DNA of 64,000 nt from Bradyrhizobium sp. Gha (lineage in GTDB: Bacteria; Pseudomonadota; Alphaproteobacteria; Rhizobiales; Xanthobacteraceae), in the NCBI RefSeq assembly GCF_900113735.1, contig NZ_FOQM01000013.1:62001-126000 (forward strand). The letters run 5' to 3'. Shown here piece after piece: positions 17,745 through 26,135 of this stretch. A model generated the notes under the pieces. The model did not search any database, was not told the DNA's origin, and saw only the letters and a program-made list of their open reading frames with translations. The position numbers were made by a program, and so were the translations under genes. Position 1 is the first letter of the stretch. Each line of letters starts with the position of its first letter.

Positions 17745-18491
17745 ATGACAATGACCGCACGCAAATCAGCTCAACTTTCCGTTCCTGACCTCGTCTCCCA
17801 CGTCGAGGCCCTCGACTGGCCCCAAATCACCGCCGAGCTCGATTCCCACGGCTGCGCAATCCTGAAGGGCCTGCTGACGCCGGACCAGTGCCGCGCCGTT
17901 GCCGCGCTCTACCCTGACGACGCGCACTTCCGCAGCCGCATCGTCATGGGGCGCCACGGCTTTGGCCGTGGCGAATACAAATATTTCTCCTATCCGCTGC
18001 CCGATATCATCGCCCAACTGCGCCCGGCGCTCTATGCACATCTGCAAGGCGTCGCCAACAGCTGGAATGAGGCAATGGGGATCGACATCCGCTATCCCGC
18101 GACGCATGCGCCCTTCCTGAAGCGCTGCCACGAGGCGGGGCAGGCGCGGCCGACGCCGCTGCTGCTGCAATATGAGGCGGGCGACTACAATTGCCTGCAT
18201 CAGGATCTCTATGGCGAGCACGTGTTCCCGCTTCAGGTCGCGATTCTCCTGTCCGAGCCCGGCCGCGATTTCACCGGCGGCGAGTTCGTGCTGACCGAGC
18301 AGCGCCCGCGCATGCAGTCGCGCGCCGAGGTGGTTCCGCTGGCACAGGGCGATGCGGTTGCTTTCGCTGTGCATCACCGTCCGGTGCAGGGGACGCGCGG
18401 CACTTATCGCGTTAATCTGCGCCATGGCGTCAGCCGGATCAGGTCCGGTCAGCGCCACACGCTGGGTGTGATCTTTCACGATGCCAAATGA
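17745..18491 (+). CDS. 2-oxoglutarate/Fe(II)-dependent oxygenase
   Basis: A 248-aa dioxygenase of the double-stranded beta-helix type. The iron-binding HxD is H152/D154 in LHQDLYGEH. The distal histidine and 2OG-binding arginine lie in the VHHRPVQGTRGTYRVNLRHG stretch (about 209-228). The ATG at 17745 follows GAAGG. AlkB begins 9 nt after its stop, so the pair is probably co-transcribed. The substrate is unknown; the context suggests a nucleic-acid or alkylation-damage role but does not prove it. Confidence 0.82.
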   Translation: MTMTARKSAQLSVPDLVSHVEALDWPQITAELDSHGCAILKGLLTPDQCRAVAALYPDDAHFRSRIVMGRHGFGRGEYKYFSYPLPDIIAQLRPALYAHLQGVANSWNEAMGIDIRYPATHAPFLKRCHEAGQARPTPLLLQYEAGDYNCLHQDLYGEHVFPLQVAILLSEPGRDFTGGEFVLTEQRPRMQSRAEVVPLAQGDAVAFAVHHRPVQGTRGTYRVNLRHGVSRIRSGQRHTLGVIFHDAK

Positions 18492-18500
18492 GCGCCGCGA

Positions 18501-19154
18501 TTGACGGCTGATCTGTTCGATAGCGTTGCCGAGGCCCAGCCCTCGCGCGAGGAGATCGCCGACGGCGCCGTGCTGCTGCGCGGCTTCGTCAGGCCGATCG
18601 AGACCGAGCTGATCGAAGCGGTGCGCGCCATCGTCGCGCAGTCGCCGTTCCGCCGCATGACCACGCCCGGCGGCTACCAGATGTCGGTGGCAATGACAAA
18701 TTGCGGCGAGCGCGGCTGGATCACCGATCACACCGGCTATCGCTATGATCCGATCGACCCGCGAACCGAGGCGCCATGGCCACCAATGCCACCGGTGTTG
18801 CGCGACTTGGCCCGGCGCGCCGCGGAGCAGGGCGGCTTCAAAAACTTTGCGCCCGATGCCTGCCTGGTCAATCGCTACGAGCCCGGCACGCGGCTGTCGC
18901 TGCATCAGGACAAGGACGAGCTGGATTTCTCGGCGCCGATTGTCTCGGTCTCGCTCGGCCTGCCCGCGACCTTCCTGTTCGGCGGCCTGGCGCGTGCCGA
19001 CAAGCCGCGCCGTTTTCGGCTTGTTCATGGTGACGTCGTGGTCTGGGGCGGGCCTAGCAGGCTCGCCTTTCACGGCGTGGCGCCGCTCGCGGACGGCGAG
19101 CACCCGCTGCTCGGGCGCATCAGGATCAATCTGACGTTCCGCCGGACGCGCTAG
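18501..19154 (+). CDS. alkB: AlkB-type DNA/RNA demethylase (2OG-Fe(II) dioxygenase)
   Basis: Repairs N1-methyladenine and N3-methylcytosine by oxidative demethylation. It has 217 aa, like E. coli AlkB (216). Iron ligands H135, D137 (LSLHQDKDE) and H191 (LAFHGV) and the family's RxNxxxR motif (R208, N210, R214 in IRINLTFRR) are all present; NRYEPGTRLSLHQD is typical of the family. The start is a TTG at 18501; an ATG at 18488 is in another frame and stops at once, so the TTG is the best choice although its ribosome site is weak. No ada gene is nearby. Confidence 0.92.
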   Translation: MTADLFDSVAEAQPSREEIADGAVLLRGFVRPIETELIEAVRAIVAQSPFRRMTTPGGYQMSVAMTNCGERGWITDHTGYRYDPIDPRTEAPWPPMPPVLRDLARRAAEQGGFKNFAPDACLVNRYEPGTRLSLHQDKDELDFSAPIVSVSLGLPATFLFGGLARADKPRRFRLVHGDVVVWGGPSRLAFHGVAPLADGEHPLLGRIRINLTFRRTR

Positions 19155-19157
19155 GGC

Positions 19158-19200
19158 CCGTCATTCCGGGTTCGATGCTTCGCATCGCCCCGGAACGACA
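19158..19200. repeat. Short palindromic repeat between convergent genes
   Basis: CGTCATTCCGGG...CCCCGGAACGAC with the inner hairpin CGATGC-TTC-GCATCG. It resembles the first part of the 1741-1821 element inverted. It lies between the ends of alkB and the ThDP enzyme and could act as a shared hairpin, but it lacks a U-tract. Confidence 0.6.
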
Positions 19201-19204
19201 AGAA

Positions 19205-20830
19205 CTACGGCTTCGGCGGGTGAATGAACGCCCACGGGCTGACTTCCGAATCCCTGGTCACCTCGACCGAGATCAGGTAGGGCCCGCCATGCGCGAGCGC
19301 CTTCTCCATCGCCACCTTGAACTGATCCGGCGCGGTGACGCGCGCGGAGGCGACACCAAAGGATTCCGCCAACTTCACGAAGTCAGGATTGACCAGATCC
19401 GACGCCACCACGCGGCCGTCGAAGCGTTCGCGCTGGTCGCGGCGGACATTGCCATAGGCGTTGTTGTTGAAAACCAGCGTCACCACGCCGATGTTGAACT
19501 GCACGGCGGTGGCGAGTTCCTGCACGCCGAACATGAAGCCGCCGTCGCCGGTGATCGCCACCACGGGCTTGTCAGGGTTGGCGACCTTGGCGCCAAGCGC
19601 GGTCGGGAAGCCCGAGCCAAGCGTGCCCTGATAGCCCGAGGTGATGAAGGTGCGCGGCTGGTAGACCGGAAAGCCGTACCAGGAGGCGAATCCGAACTGC
19701 GACAATTCATCTGTCACGATTGCGTTCGCCGGCAGCACCTCACGCAAAATGTTGAGATAAGCCATCTGCGGCTGGACGCGCTGGATCTCTGCCAGCGCGC
19801 CCGCACTGGCCTCGCGGATCGCGGCGCGGCGGCCGGGGTTCTTGCTGTAGCCGGCCTTGCTGACGGCGGCAGCGAGATCGGCGGTTGCGGCCTTGGCGTC
19901 AGCGACGATCGCGGCGTTCGACGGGTAGCGCCGCATCTCGACGGGATCGATGTCGATGCGGATGCTCTTGAGGCCGTCGGGCCGGTATGGCCAGCGCGAC
20001 ATCGTCGGCAGCTCCAGCCGCGTGCCGATGCCGATCATCAGGTCCGTCTTCGGCCACAGCTTGTAGGCGGCGGCCATGGTCAGGCCGAGCTCGTGCGCAT
20101 TGGAGACGATGCCGCGGCCGCTGCGGAAGGCGACCACGGGTGCATCGATCATCTCGGCCAGCTCGAGGATTTCCTCGCGCGCCTCGATCGCACCGCTGCC
20201 GACGAAGATCATCGGCGCCTTGCTGGCTTTGATGAGCGCAGCGGCCTGCTTGACCATGTCAGGGTCGGGCTGCGGCGCGGGCAGCGGCGCCAGCACCTGC
20301 GCTGCGCCGGTCTCGGCGCGCTGCGTAAAGATGTCCCAGGGCATCTCGACCGAGGCGGGGCCGCGCCGGCCTGAGGTCATCTCCTGGAAGGCCCGCGCCA
20401 CGGTAGTCGGCGCGTTGCCCGGATGTTCGATGCGATCCGCCCATTTCACATAGCTGCGCAAGGTGGCGAGCTGATCCGGCATCTCGTGCAGATGGCCGCG
20501 GCCCTTGCCGAGAAACTGCGTCGGCACCTGTCCGGTGACGCACAGCACCGGCTCGTTGCAGCCGAAGGCGGTGAGCAGCGCCGCGCTGGCGTTGAGCACG
20601 CCGGGGCCGGGCACCACGCTGAACACGCCGGGCTTGCCGCTGGAACGGGCATAGCCGAACGCCATGTAGCCGCAGGCCTGCTCGTGCCGTGCGCCGATCA
20701 CCTTGAGCTGAGCCTGATGGAAGGCGTCGAACAGGCCGTAGACCTGCGCGCCGGGCAGGCCGAATACGGTATCGACGCCGTGGGCGACGAGCCCGCTTAC
20801 GATCGCTTCGCCGCCGGTGAGGGTGGTCAT
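19205..20830 (-). CDS. Thiamine diphosphate-dependent enzyme, acetolactate synthase/decarboxylase-like
   Basis: A 541-aa enzyme with the three-domain pyruvate oxidase/acetohydroxyacid synthase layout. The cofactor-activating glutamate is in ARHEQACGYMA (about residue 51). The ThDP/Mg motif runs from GDGGFMFG to NNNAYGN (about 425-455). The ATG at 20830 gives MTTLTGGEAI. It is the last gene of the homoprotocatechuate operon, 19 nt after the FAH-family gene, yet no ThDP step belongs to the canonical pathway. It might decarboxylate a side-pathway 2-oxo acid or be a carboligase. It is unlikely to be IlvB because no small-subunit gene is present. Confidence 0.85.
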   Translation of the reverse strand: MTTLTGGEAIVSGLVAHGVDTVFGLPGAQVYGLFDAFHQAQLKVIGARHEQACGYMAFGYARSSGKPGVFSVVPGPGVLNASAALLTAFGCNEPVLCVTGQVPTQFLGKGRGHLHEMPDQLATLRSYVKWADRIEHPGNAPTTVARAFQEMTSGRRGPASVEMPWDIFTQRAETGAAQVLAPLPAPQPDPDMVKQAAALIKASKAPMIFVGSGAIEAREEILELAEMIDAPVVAFRSGRGIVSNAHELGLTMAAAYKLWPKTDLMIGIGTRLELPTMSRWPYRPDGLKSIRIDIDPVEMRRYPSNAAIVADAKAATADLAAAVSKAGYSKNPGRRAAIREASAGALAEIQRVQPQMAYLNILREVLPANAIVTDELSQFGFASWYGFPVYQPRTFITSGYQGTLGSGFPTALGAKVANPDKPVVAITGDGGFMFGVQELATAVQFNIGVVTLVFNNNAYGNVRRDQRERFDGRVVASDLVNPDFVKLAESFGVASARVTAPDQFKVAMEKALAHGGPYLISVEVTRDSEVSPWAFIHPPKP

Positions 20831-20849
20831 TGCATCATTCCAATCTTGT

Positions 20850-21719
20850 TCAGGCTTCGTCGACGACACCGTTGCGCAAGGTGCCGATGCCCTCGGCTGC
20901 GACCTCGATGACATCGCCCGGCTTCAGATAGCGCGGCGGATCGAACCGCGCACCGGCGCCGGTCGGTGTGCCCGTGACGATGATGTCGCCGGGCACGAGC
21001 GTCGCGAAGGTCGAGATATAGCCGATGAGATAGCGGAACGGAAACATCAGCCGGCTGGTTCGGTCGTCCTGCCTGAGCTCGCCGTTGACATGCGTGGTCA
21101 GGCGGATATCGGCGAGCTGGGCTTCCCTGGTGTACGGCACCAGCCACGGCCCGAGGCTGCCGCTGGAATCGAAATTCTTGCCCTGCGTGACGTTGAATTT
21201 GGCGTGGCGCAGCCAGTCGCGCACCGAGCCTTCGTTGCAGAGCGTCAGTGCGGCGATGTGATCGAGCGCGGCGCTTTCCTTGATGTGCCGGCCCGCCTTG
21301 CCGATCACCAGCACGATCTCGCCCTCGTAGTCGAGCTGCGCCGAAGCGTGTGGACGCACCAGCGGCGTGTTGTGGCCGACGAAGGAGCGTGGCCCCCGCA
21401 TGAACATGCTCGGATATCTCGGCGCGTCCTGGCCGTCCTTGTACTCGGCATTGCGGTCAGGGTAGTTGACGCCGATGCAGATGATCTTTTCCGGTGCGGG
21501 CACCGGCGGCACCCAGGTGATATCGCCGATGGCGTGGTCGGGCGTACGGCCGGCGGCCGCTTCGGCGAAGCTCACGAGCTTTCCGGCGGCGATGACCTCG
21601 CGCAGCGTCGGATAGTCCCTGGCGTGGCGGGAGGAGAGATCGACGATGCCGCCCTCGAGGACGGCGCCGTAGCGGGTCGATCCCTGGACGGAATAGGTGG
21701 CGAGGCGAGGGAGTTTCAT
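20850..21719 (-). CDS. Fumarylacetoacetate hydrolase-family protein, probable HpaG function
   Basis: A 289-aa FAH-family metalloenzyme. The motif KIICIGVNYPDRNAE (about residues 77-91), the acidic metal site in LDYEGEIVLVIGK and the C-terminal VTGTPTGAGARFDPPRYLKPGD are visible. In the homoprotocatechuate pathway, HpaG (two fused FAH domains in E. coli) decarboxylates 5-oxopent-3-ene-1,2,5-tricarboxylate and isomerises the product. Here a single-domain protein occupies that slot, 3 nt downstream of hpaD, so I infer it does this step. The decarboxylase assignment is contextual; the fold is clear. Confidence 0.8.
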   Translation of the reverse strand: MKLPRLATYSVQGSTRYGAVLEGGIVDLSSRHARDYPTLREVIAAGKLVSFAEAAAGRTPDHAIGDITWVPPVPAPEKIICIGVNYPDRNAEYKDGQDAPRYPSMFMRGPRSFVGHNTPLVRPHASAQLDYEGEIVLVIGKAGRHIKESAALDHIAALTLCNEGSVRDWLRHAKFNVTQGKNFDSSGSLGPWLVPYTREAQLADIRLTTHVNGELRQDDRTSRLMFPFRYLIGYISTFATLVPGDIIVTGTPTGAGARFDPPRYLKPGDVIEVAAEGIGTLRNGVVDEA

Positions 21720-21722
21720 GGC

Positions 21723-22706
21723 TCAATCCGCCACCAGCACGTCGGCCGTGAATTTCGGCTCGCGCACGGCCTGGCCTGGGAACGGCGAGCCCTGCTCGAA
21801 CCAGGAGCGCGGCGCCGGCGCGCCCCACAGCGTCTGCCGGCGCGGATCGCGCAGCGACCAGCGCAGCGGTTCGTGGTCGTGATCTCCGGTGAAGTAGTCG
21901 CTGGTGTAGAGCTCCAGCCGATGTCCATCAGGATCGCGGACGTAAAGGAAGAATGCGTTCGAGATGCCGTGACGGCCGGGGCCGCGCTCGATGTTCTTGA
22001 CGAAACCTGCGGAGGCCATGACGTCGCAGAGATGGATGATGTTCATCGCCGTCGGCGTCCAGTAGGCGAAATGATGCAGCCGCGGGCCCTTGCCGTTGGT
22101 GATCGCGAAATCGTGGACATTGCCCTTGCGATGCATCCAGGCCGCCGCGATGCGGCCATTCGGTCCGTCCTCCTCGGCGTATTCGGTGAGGCGGAAGCCG
22201 AGCCGCGCATAGAAGTCGACGGTGTCCTGCACCTCGGCGGCAAACACGTTGAAATGGTCGAGTCGCTGCGGGTGGCAACCCCTGTAGAGGTCGTAGCGGC
22301 GGAGCAGATGCGGTCGGCGCTCCATCGCCGCATAGAGCTCGATCTCGAAGCCGAAGGGATCGGTGAATTGCAGCGTGCGGCCCTGGAACGGCTGGTCGAC
22401 GAATGCGTAGCCAAGACCGTTCTCGGAGAGAAACTTCGCGGCCTTGTCGAGATCGCCGTCACTGCCGACCTTGAAGCCGAGCCTGTTGCAGGCGGACACG
22501 GCGGCCTTGCGCAGCACCAGCGAGTGATGCTGATGCTCTTCGGCCGCGCGCAGGTAAACGCAATGATCGTCGGCGTCCTCGACATGCAGGCCGACGACGG
22601 TCTCGTAGAACGCGCGGCTCGACTTCAGGTCGGTGACCTCGAGCACGACATGACTGGAGCGGATGATGTTGAACGGCGGCTCGAAGATATGTTGCGGTAC
22701 GGGCAT
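21723..22706 (-). CDS. hpaD: 3,4-Dihydroxyphenylacetate 2,3-dioxygenase
   Basis: Extradiol ring-cleavage enzyme that opens homoprotocatechuate to 5-carboxymethyl-2-hydroxymuconate semialdehyde. It has 327 aa with two vicinal-oxygen-chelate domains. The metal ligands H151 (RLDHFNVF), H211 (RLHHFAYW) and E265 (GHRLELY) fall almost exactly at the positions known for the Brevibacterium and Arthrobacter type I enzymes (H155, H214, E267). The YTSDYF...RWSLRDPRRQTLWG tail is also typical. Manganese or iron use cannot be told from sequence. Confidence 0.9.
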   Translation of the reverse strand: MPVPQHIFEPPFNIIRSSHVVLEVTDLKSSRAFYETVVGLHVEDADDHCVYLRAAEEHQHHSLVLRKAAVSACNRLGFKVGSDGDLDKAAKFLSENGLGYAFVDQPFQGRTLQFTDPFGFEIELYAAMERRPHLLRRYDLYRGCHPQRLDHFNVFAAEVQDTVDFYARLGFRLTEYAEEDGPNGRIAAAWMHRKGNVHDFAITNGKGPRLHHFAYWTPTAMNIIHLCDVMASAGFVKNIERGPGRHGISNAFFLYVRDPDGHRLELYTSDYFTGDHDHEPLRWSLRDPRRQTLWGAPAPRSWFEQGSPFPGQAVREPKFTADVLVAD

Positions 22707-22733
22707 TTGCGTTTCCCCTCGGAACGACGAGCG

Positions 22734-24272
22734 TCAGAGTCCCAGTTTCTGGATCTTGTGCGTGCCCCGCGCCAGCGAGACATGCTTGGTTTCCATGTAG
22801 AAGTCGAACGAGTAGTCGCCGCCATCGCGGCCGATGCCCGAGGCCTTCATGCCGCCGAACGGCGTCGGCAGGTGGCGGACATTTTCCGAGTTCAGCCAGA
22901 TCATGCCGGCCTCCAGCGCGTCGGCGACGCGCAGCGCGCGGCCGACATTGTCGGTCCAGACATAGCCGGTGAGACCATAACGGATGTCGTTGGCGATCTC
23001 GATCGCTTCTGCTTCGTCCTTGAAGGGCAGCACGGTCAGGAAGGGGCCGAACACCTCCTCCTGCGCCACGCGCATCTTGCCGTGCGCGCCCGTGACCAGC
23101 GTCGGCTCGACATAGTGCCCGCCGCCCGGACCGTCATAGGGCTTGCCGCCGACGGCAATCGTCGCGCCGTCCTGGCGCGCGACGTCGAAGTAGGAGCAGA
23201 CCTTTGCCAGATGCCGCTCGTGGATCAAGGGCCCGATCTCGGTCGCGGGATCGAGGGGATGGCCGACCTTCAGCGCCTTCACGCGTGCGGTCAGCTTCTC
23301 GACGAATTTTTCGGCGATGCTCTGCTGGATCAGCAGCCGGCTCGACGAGGTGCAGCGCTCGCCATTGAGCGAGTAGATCATGAACACGACGGCATCGAGC
23401 GCGCGGTCGAGATCGGCATCGTCGAACACGATCACCGGGTTCTTGCCACCGAGCTCGAAATGGACGCGCTTCAGGGTCGGTGCGCCCTGGACCATGATGG
23501 CGGAGCCCGTTGCGCTTTCGCCGACGAAGCCGATCGCCTTGATGGCGGGATGTTCGGTCAGCGCCTTGCCGGCCTCTTCACCGAAGCCGTGCACGGTGTT
23601 GAGCACGCCGTCGGGCACGCCGGCTTCCTTGGCGAGCTTTGTCAGAACAGAGGCCGTCACGGGCGACCATTCGGCCGGCTTGTGCACCACGGTGCAGCCG
23701 GCTGCGAGCGCAGGGGCGATCTTCCAGGTCGAGAGCATGAACGGCGTGTTCCACGGCGTGATCACACCGACCGGACCGATCGGGACGCGGGTCGAGATGT
23801 TCCAGTGCTCGTCGCTCGGCGTGCTGAGGCCATCGCGCGCTTCCGTGCATTTGTCGGCGAAGAAGCGGAAATTCTCGGCGGCGCGGATCGCGGCCTTGGC
23901 CATGAAGCGATAGGCCTGCCCGGTGTCGATGCATTCGAGCACGGCGATGTCTTCGGCGTTGTCCTCGATCGCATCGGCGACGCGATGCAGCAGCTTCTTT
24001 CGCATCGCGGGGCCCATGTCCCGCCAGGATCTGAACGCGAGCGCAGCCGCGGTCGCCGCGCGATCGATATCCTCGGCGTTGCCACGGGCGACGCTCGCGA
24101 GTGTTGCGCCATCAACCGGCGACTTTGTCTCGAACCTCTCGCCCGAGATCGACGGGACGATCTTGCCGTCGATCATGTGACCGAGCCCGTCCGCCTGCAG
24201 CTTCTTCAGTAGTGGTGCTGCGCGGTCGCGATTGGCCTGGAATTTGTCGGCTTTGGGTATGGGCTTATCCAT
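22734..24272 (-). CDS. hpaE: 5-Carboxymethyl-2-hydroxymuconate semialdehyde dehydrogenase
   Basis: Aldehyde dehydrogenase of 512 aa that oxidises the HpaD ring-fission product with NAD. GPVGVITPWNTPFMLSTWK, VGESATGSAIM, the general base in FELGGKNP and the catalytic cysteine in LNGERCTSSSR (about residue 310) are present. The ATG at 24272 (MDKPIPK) overlaps the last 8 nt of hpaF; the reading frame stays open upstream through hpaF, but that extension is the shadow of the neighbouring genes. The substrate is assigned by operon context plus strong overall resemblance to HpaE. Confidence 0.9.
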   Translation of the reverse strand: MDKPIPKADKFQANRDRAAPLLKKLQADGLGHMIDGKIVPSISGERFETKSPVDGATLASVARGNAEDIDRAATAAALAFRSWRDMGPAMRKKLLHRVADAIEDNAEDIAVLECIDTGQAYRFMAKAAIRAAENFRFFADKCTEARDGLSTPSDEHWNISTRVPIGPVGVITPWNTPFMLSTWKIAPALAAGCTVVHKPAEWSPVTASVLTKLAKEAGVPDGVLNTVHGFGEEAGKALTEHPAIKAIGFVGESATGSAIMVQGAPTLKRVHFELGGKNPVIVFDDADLDRALDAVVFMIYSLNGERCTSSSRLLIQQSIAEKFVEKLTARVKALKVGHPLDPATEIGPLIHERHLAKVCSYFDVARQDGATIAVGGKPYDGPGGGHYVEPTLVTGAHGKMRVAQEEVFGPFLTVLPFKDEAEAIEIANDIRYGLTGYVWTDNVGRALRVADALEAGMIWLNSENVRHLPTPFGGMKASGIGRDGGDYSFDFYMETKHVSLARGTHKIQKLGL

Positions 24273-24663
24273 GGGCGGCTTCCACTTTGAGGGCGTCGTG
24301 GATGTTGTTGCGCTTCCAACTCGTGTCCTTGTCGTTGATCTGCATGTCGAACGACAGGGCGAACTTGCTGGCGGTGAAAACGGGATCGAGATGCTTTGAG
24401 AGCGCCTGGAAGACGTGCTCACCGGCTTTCCGGCGGGTCGGAAGATCGCGGCCCTGGCCGATGCGCAGCACCATGTCGAGGAAGCCATAGTCGTGCCTGG
24501 CGTCTGCGATCGCATAATGCTCGCATTTGACGGCGCGGACGCGGATGCCGCCGAGCGGAAAGATGCCGGTCTCGACCGCCGCCTTGCGCACGACCTCGCA
24601 GACCGCGCCGATGTCGAGACGGCTGTCGAGATTGGCCGAATATTCGATCGTGAAATGCGGCAT
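24265..24663 (-). CDS. hpaF: 5-Carboxymethyl-2-hydroxymuconate delta-isomerase
   Basis: Small isomerase of the tautomerase superfamily, 132 aa. It begins MPHFTIEYSANL, so that processing would expose the catalytic Pro1. It converts 5-carboxymethyl-2-hydroxymuconate to 5-oxopent-3-ene-1,2,5-tricarboxylate. AVKCEHYAIADARHDYGFLDMVLRIG and the C-terminal FALSFDMQINDKDTSWKRN are characteristic of HpaF/HpcD. It lies between hpaH (33 nt upstream) and hpaE (8-nt overlap). Confidence 0.92.
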   Translation of the reverse strand: MPHFTIEYSANLDSRLDIGAVCEVVRKAAVETGIFPLGGIRVRAVKCEHYAIADARHDYGFLDMVLRIGQGRDLPTRRKAGEHVFQALSKHLDPVFTASKFALSFDMQINDKDTSWKRNNIHDALKVEAAHG

Positions 24664-24696
24664 GGCGGTTTCACTCCCTGTGTCGTCTTGTCGCTT

Positions 24697-25503
24697 CTAA
24701 GCGAAGTAGCAGCTGACCGAGCCGTAGGCGCCATAATCGGCTTGAATTGTGTCGCCCCTGCGGGTCTCGATCGGACGGATGAAGGAGCCGGCGAGCACGA
24801 TCTGGCCGGGCTCCAGCGCCAGCCCGAGCGGCGCGATCTTGTTCGCGAGCCAAGCCACCGATGTCGCGGGATGGTTGAGCACGCCGGCCGCAAGGCCGGT
24901 CTCTTCCAGCTGACCGTTCTTGAAGCAGAGCGCACCGATCCAGCGCAGATCCGCGTCCAGCGGGCGGATCGGCCGGCCGCCGAGCACGATGCCGGCATTC
25001 GCGGCATTGTCGGCGATGGTATCATAGATCTTGCGCGTGGCTTTGGTCTTGGGGTCGACGCGCTCGATGCGCGTGTCCAGGATCTCCAGCGCCGGCACCA
25101 CGAAGGCGGTGGCGTTGAGCACATCGAACATGGTGCAGTCGGGTCCTTCGAGCCGCTTGCTCATGACGAAGGCAAGCTCAGCCTCGACGCGGGTGGCGAT
25201 GAAGCGCTCGCTCGGAACGAGGCCGCCATCGGCGAAGAACATGTCGTCGAGCAGCACGCCGGAGTCAGGCTCGTTGATGCCAAGCGCGCTCTGCATCGCC
25301 TTCGAGGTCAGGCCGATCTTGTGGCCTTTGACGCGGCGTCCCTCGGCAACCTTGTTATCGACCCACGCCTTCTGAATCGCGTAGGCATTGGCGATGGTGA
25401 TGTCAGGGAAGTCCTGCGAGAGCTGCCGGATCTGCACGCGGGTCTTTTCCGCCTGGTGCAGACGGTTCGCGCAAGCCTGGATATCGTCTCTGGAAAGCGC
25501 CAT
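24697..25503 (-). CDS. hpaH: 2-Oxo-hept-3-ene-1,7-dioate hydratase
   Basis: Mg-dependent hydratase of 268 aa, FAH-fold, that adds water to 2-oxohept-3-enedioate before aldol cleavage. Family segments GHKIGLTSKAMQ, the acidic metal site in RVEAELAFVMSK and ALEILDTRIE are clear. The ATG at 25503 (MALSRDD) is chosen; an upstream extension would run through the operator. First gene of the minus-strand hpa operon, with a palindrome 36-47 nt upstream of its start. Confidence 0.92.
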   Translation of the reverse strand: MALSRDDIQACANRLHQAEKTRVQIRQLSQDFPDITIANAYAIQKAWVDNKVAEGRRVKGHKIGLTSKAMQSALGINEPDSGVLLDDMFFADGGLVPSERFIATRVEAELAFVMSKRLEGPDCTMFDVLNATAFVVPALEILDTRIERVDPKTKATRKIYDTIADNAANAGIVLGGRPIRPLDADLRWIGALCFKNGQLEETGLAAGVLNHPATSVAWLANKIAPLGLALEPGQIVLAGSFIRPIETRRGDTIQADYGAYGSVSCYFA

Positions 25504-25538
25504 TGATGATTGACCTATATCGCGGTGCCGGCAGATAC

Positions 25539-25550
25539 TTAACATGTTAA
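25539..25550. promoter_or_regulatory. Candidate HpaR operator
   Basis: Perfect 12-bp palindrome TTAACATGTTAA in the 113-nt region between hpaH and hpaR. It is 36 nt upstream of the hpaH start and 67 nt upstream of the hpaR start. MarR-family repressors bind AT-rich palindromes of this kind between divergent genes; this one stands out in very GC-rich DNA. Confidence 0.6.
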
Positions 25551-25616
25551 ATGAATGGATCAAGCACAATTCGGACTTTGCTGCACCGCAAACGTTTTGC
25601 GGTCGGAAAGGGCGTC

Positions 25617-26135
25617 ATGGTGAAAAGACCGGCTGACCCCGCCAACGGCGACGCATCTGCGGCGCGACAGGTGCCGATGCGCGATTTCTCGCGCTCACTG
25701 CCGATGTCCTTGCTCAGGGCACGCGAAGCGGTGATGCGGCAATTTCGTCCCAGTCTGCGCGAGCATGGCTTGACCGAGCAGCAGTGGCGCATCCTGCGCG
25801 CGCTCGCCGCCATCGAGGCCGCCGAGGTCACGGAACTGGCGCGTACCGCGTTTCTCCTCGGGCCGAGCCTGTCGCGGATCCTGCGCGATCTCGAGGCGCG
25901 CAATCTGATCGAGCGCAGGACGGCGAAGACGGATCAGCGCCGCAGCATGGTCTCGATCTCCAGGGAAGGCGTCAAGCTGATGGCGTCGGTCGCGCCGTCC
26001 TCGGAGGCAATCTATGCCGAAATCACGCAGCGTTTTGGCGCGCGCAAGCTCGCCGAGTTGCAGGAGATGCTTGGAGAGCTCGAACAGAGTCTGGCGGGAC
26101 TAGGCGGCGGCGACGGGCCCGGTGCCGAGGAGTGA
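25617..26135 (+). CDS. hpaR: Homoprotocatechuate operon regulator, MarR family
   Basis: A 172-aa winged-helix regulator, expected to repress the divergent hpa operon and respond to an aromatic pathway compound. LREHGLTEQQWRILRAL, LLGPSLSRILRDLEARNLIERR and the wing DQRRSMVSIS give the MarR core. The start ATG at 25617 follows GGAAAGGG; the upstream open frame has no family match. The N-terminal 20 residues are charged and variable. The HpaR identity rests on similarity plus divergent position. Confidence 0.88.
   Translation: MVKRPADPANGDASAARQVPMRDFSRSLPMSLLRAREAVMRQFRPSLREHGLTEQQWRILRALAAIEAAEVTELARTAFLLGPSLSRILRDLEARNLIERRTAKTDQRRSMVSISREGVKLMASVAPSSEAIYAEITQRFGARKLAELQEMLGELEQSLAGLGGGDGPGAEE

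Noticed and set aside
20817..24212. Very long plus-strand open frame (over 1,100 codons) antisense to the hpa operon
   Set aside because: It runs opposite to hpaE, hpaD, the FAH gene and the ThDP gene, all of which have clear families. It is an effect of high GC and codon bias, with no recognisable domain.
24273..25124. N-terminal extension of HpaE
   Set aside because: The extra frame is a shadow of hpaF and hpaH; HpaE starts normally at 24272 with its usual length.
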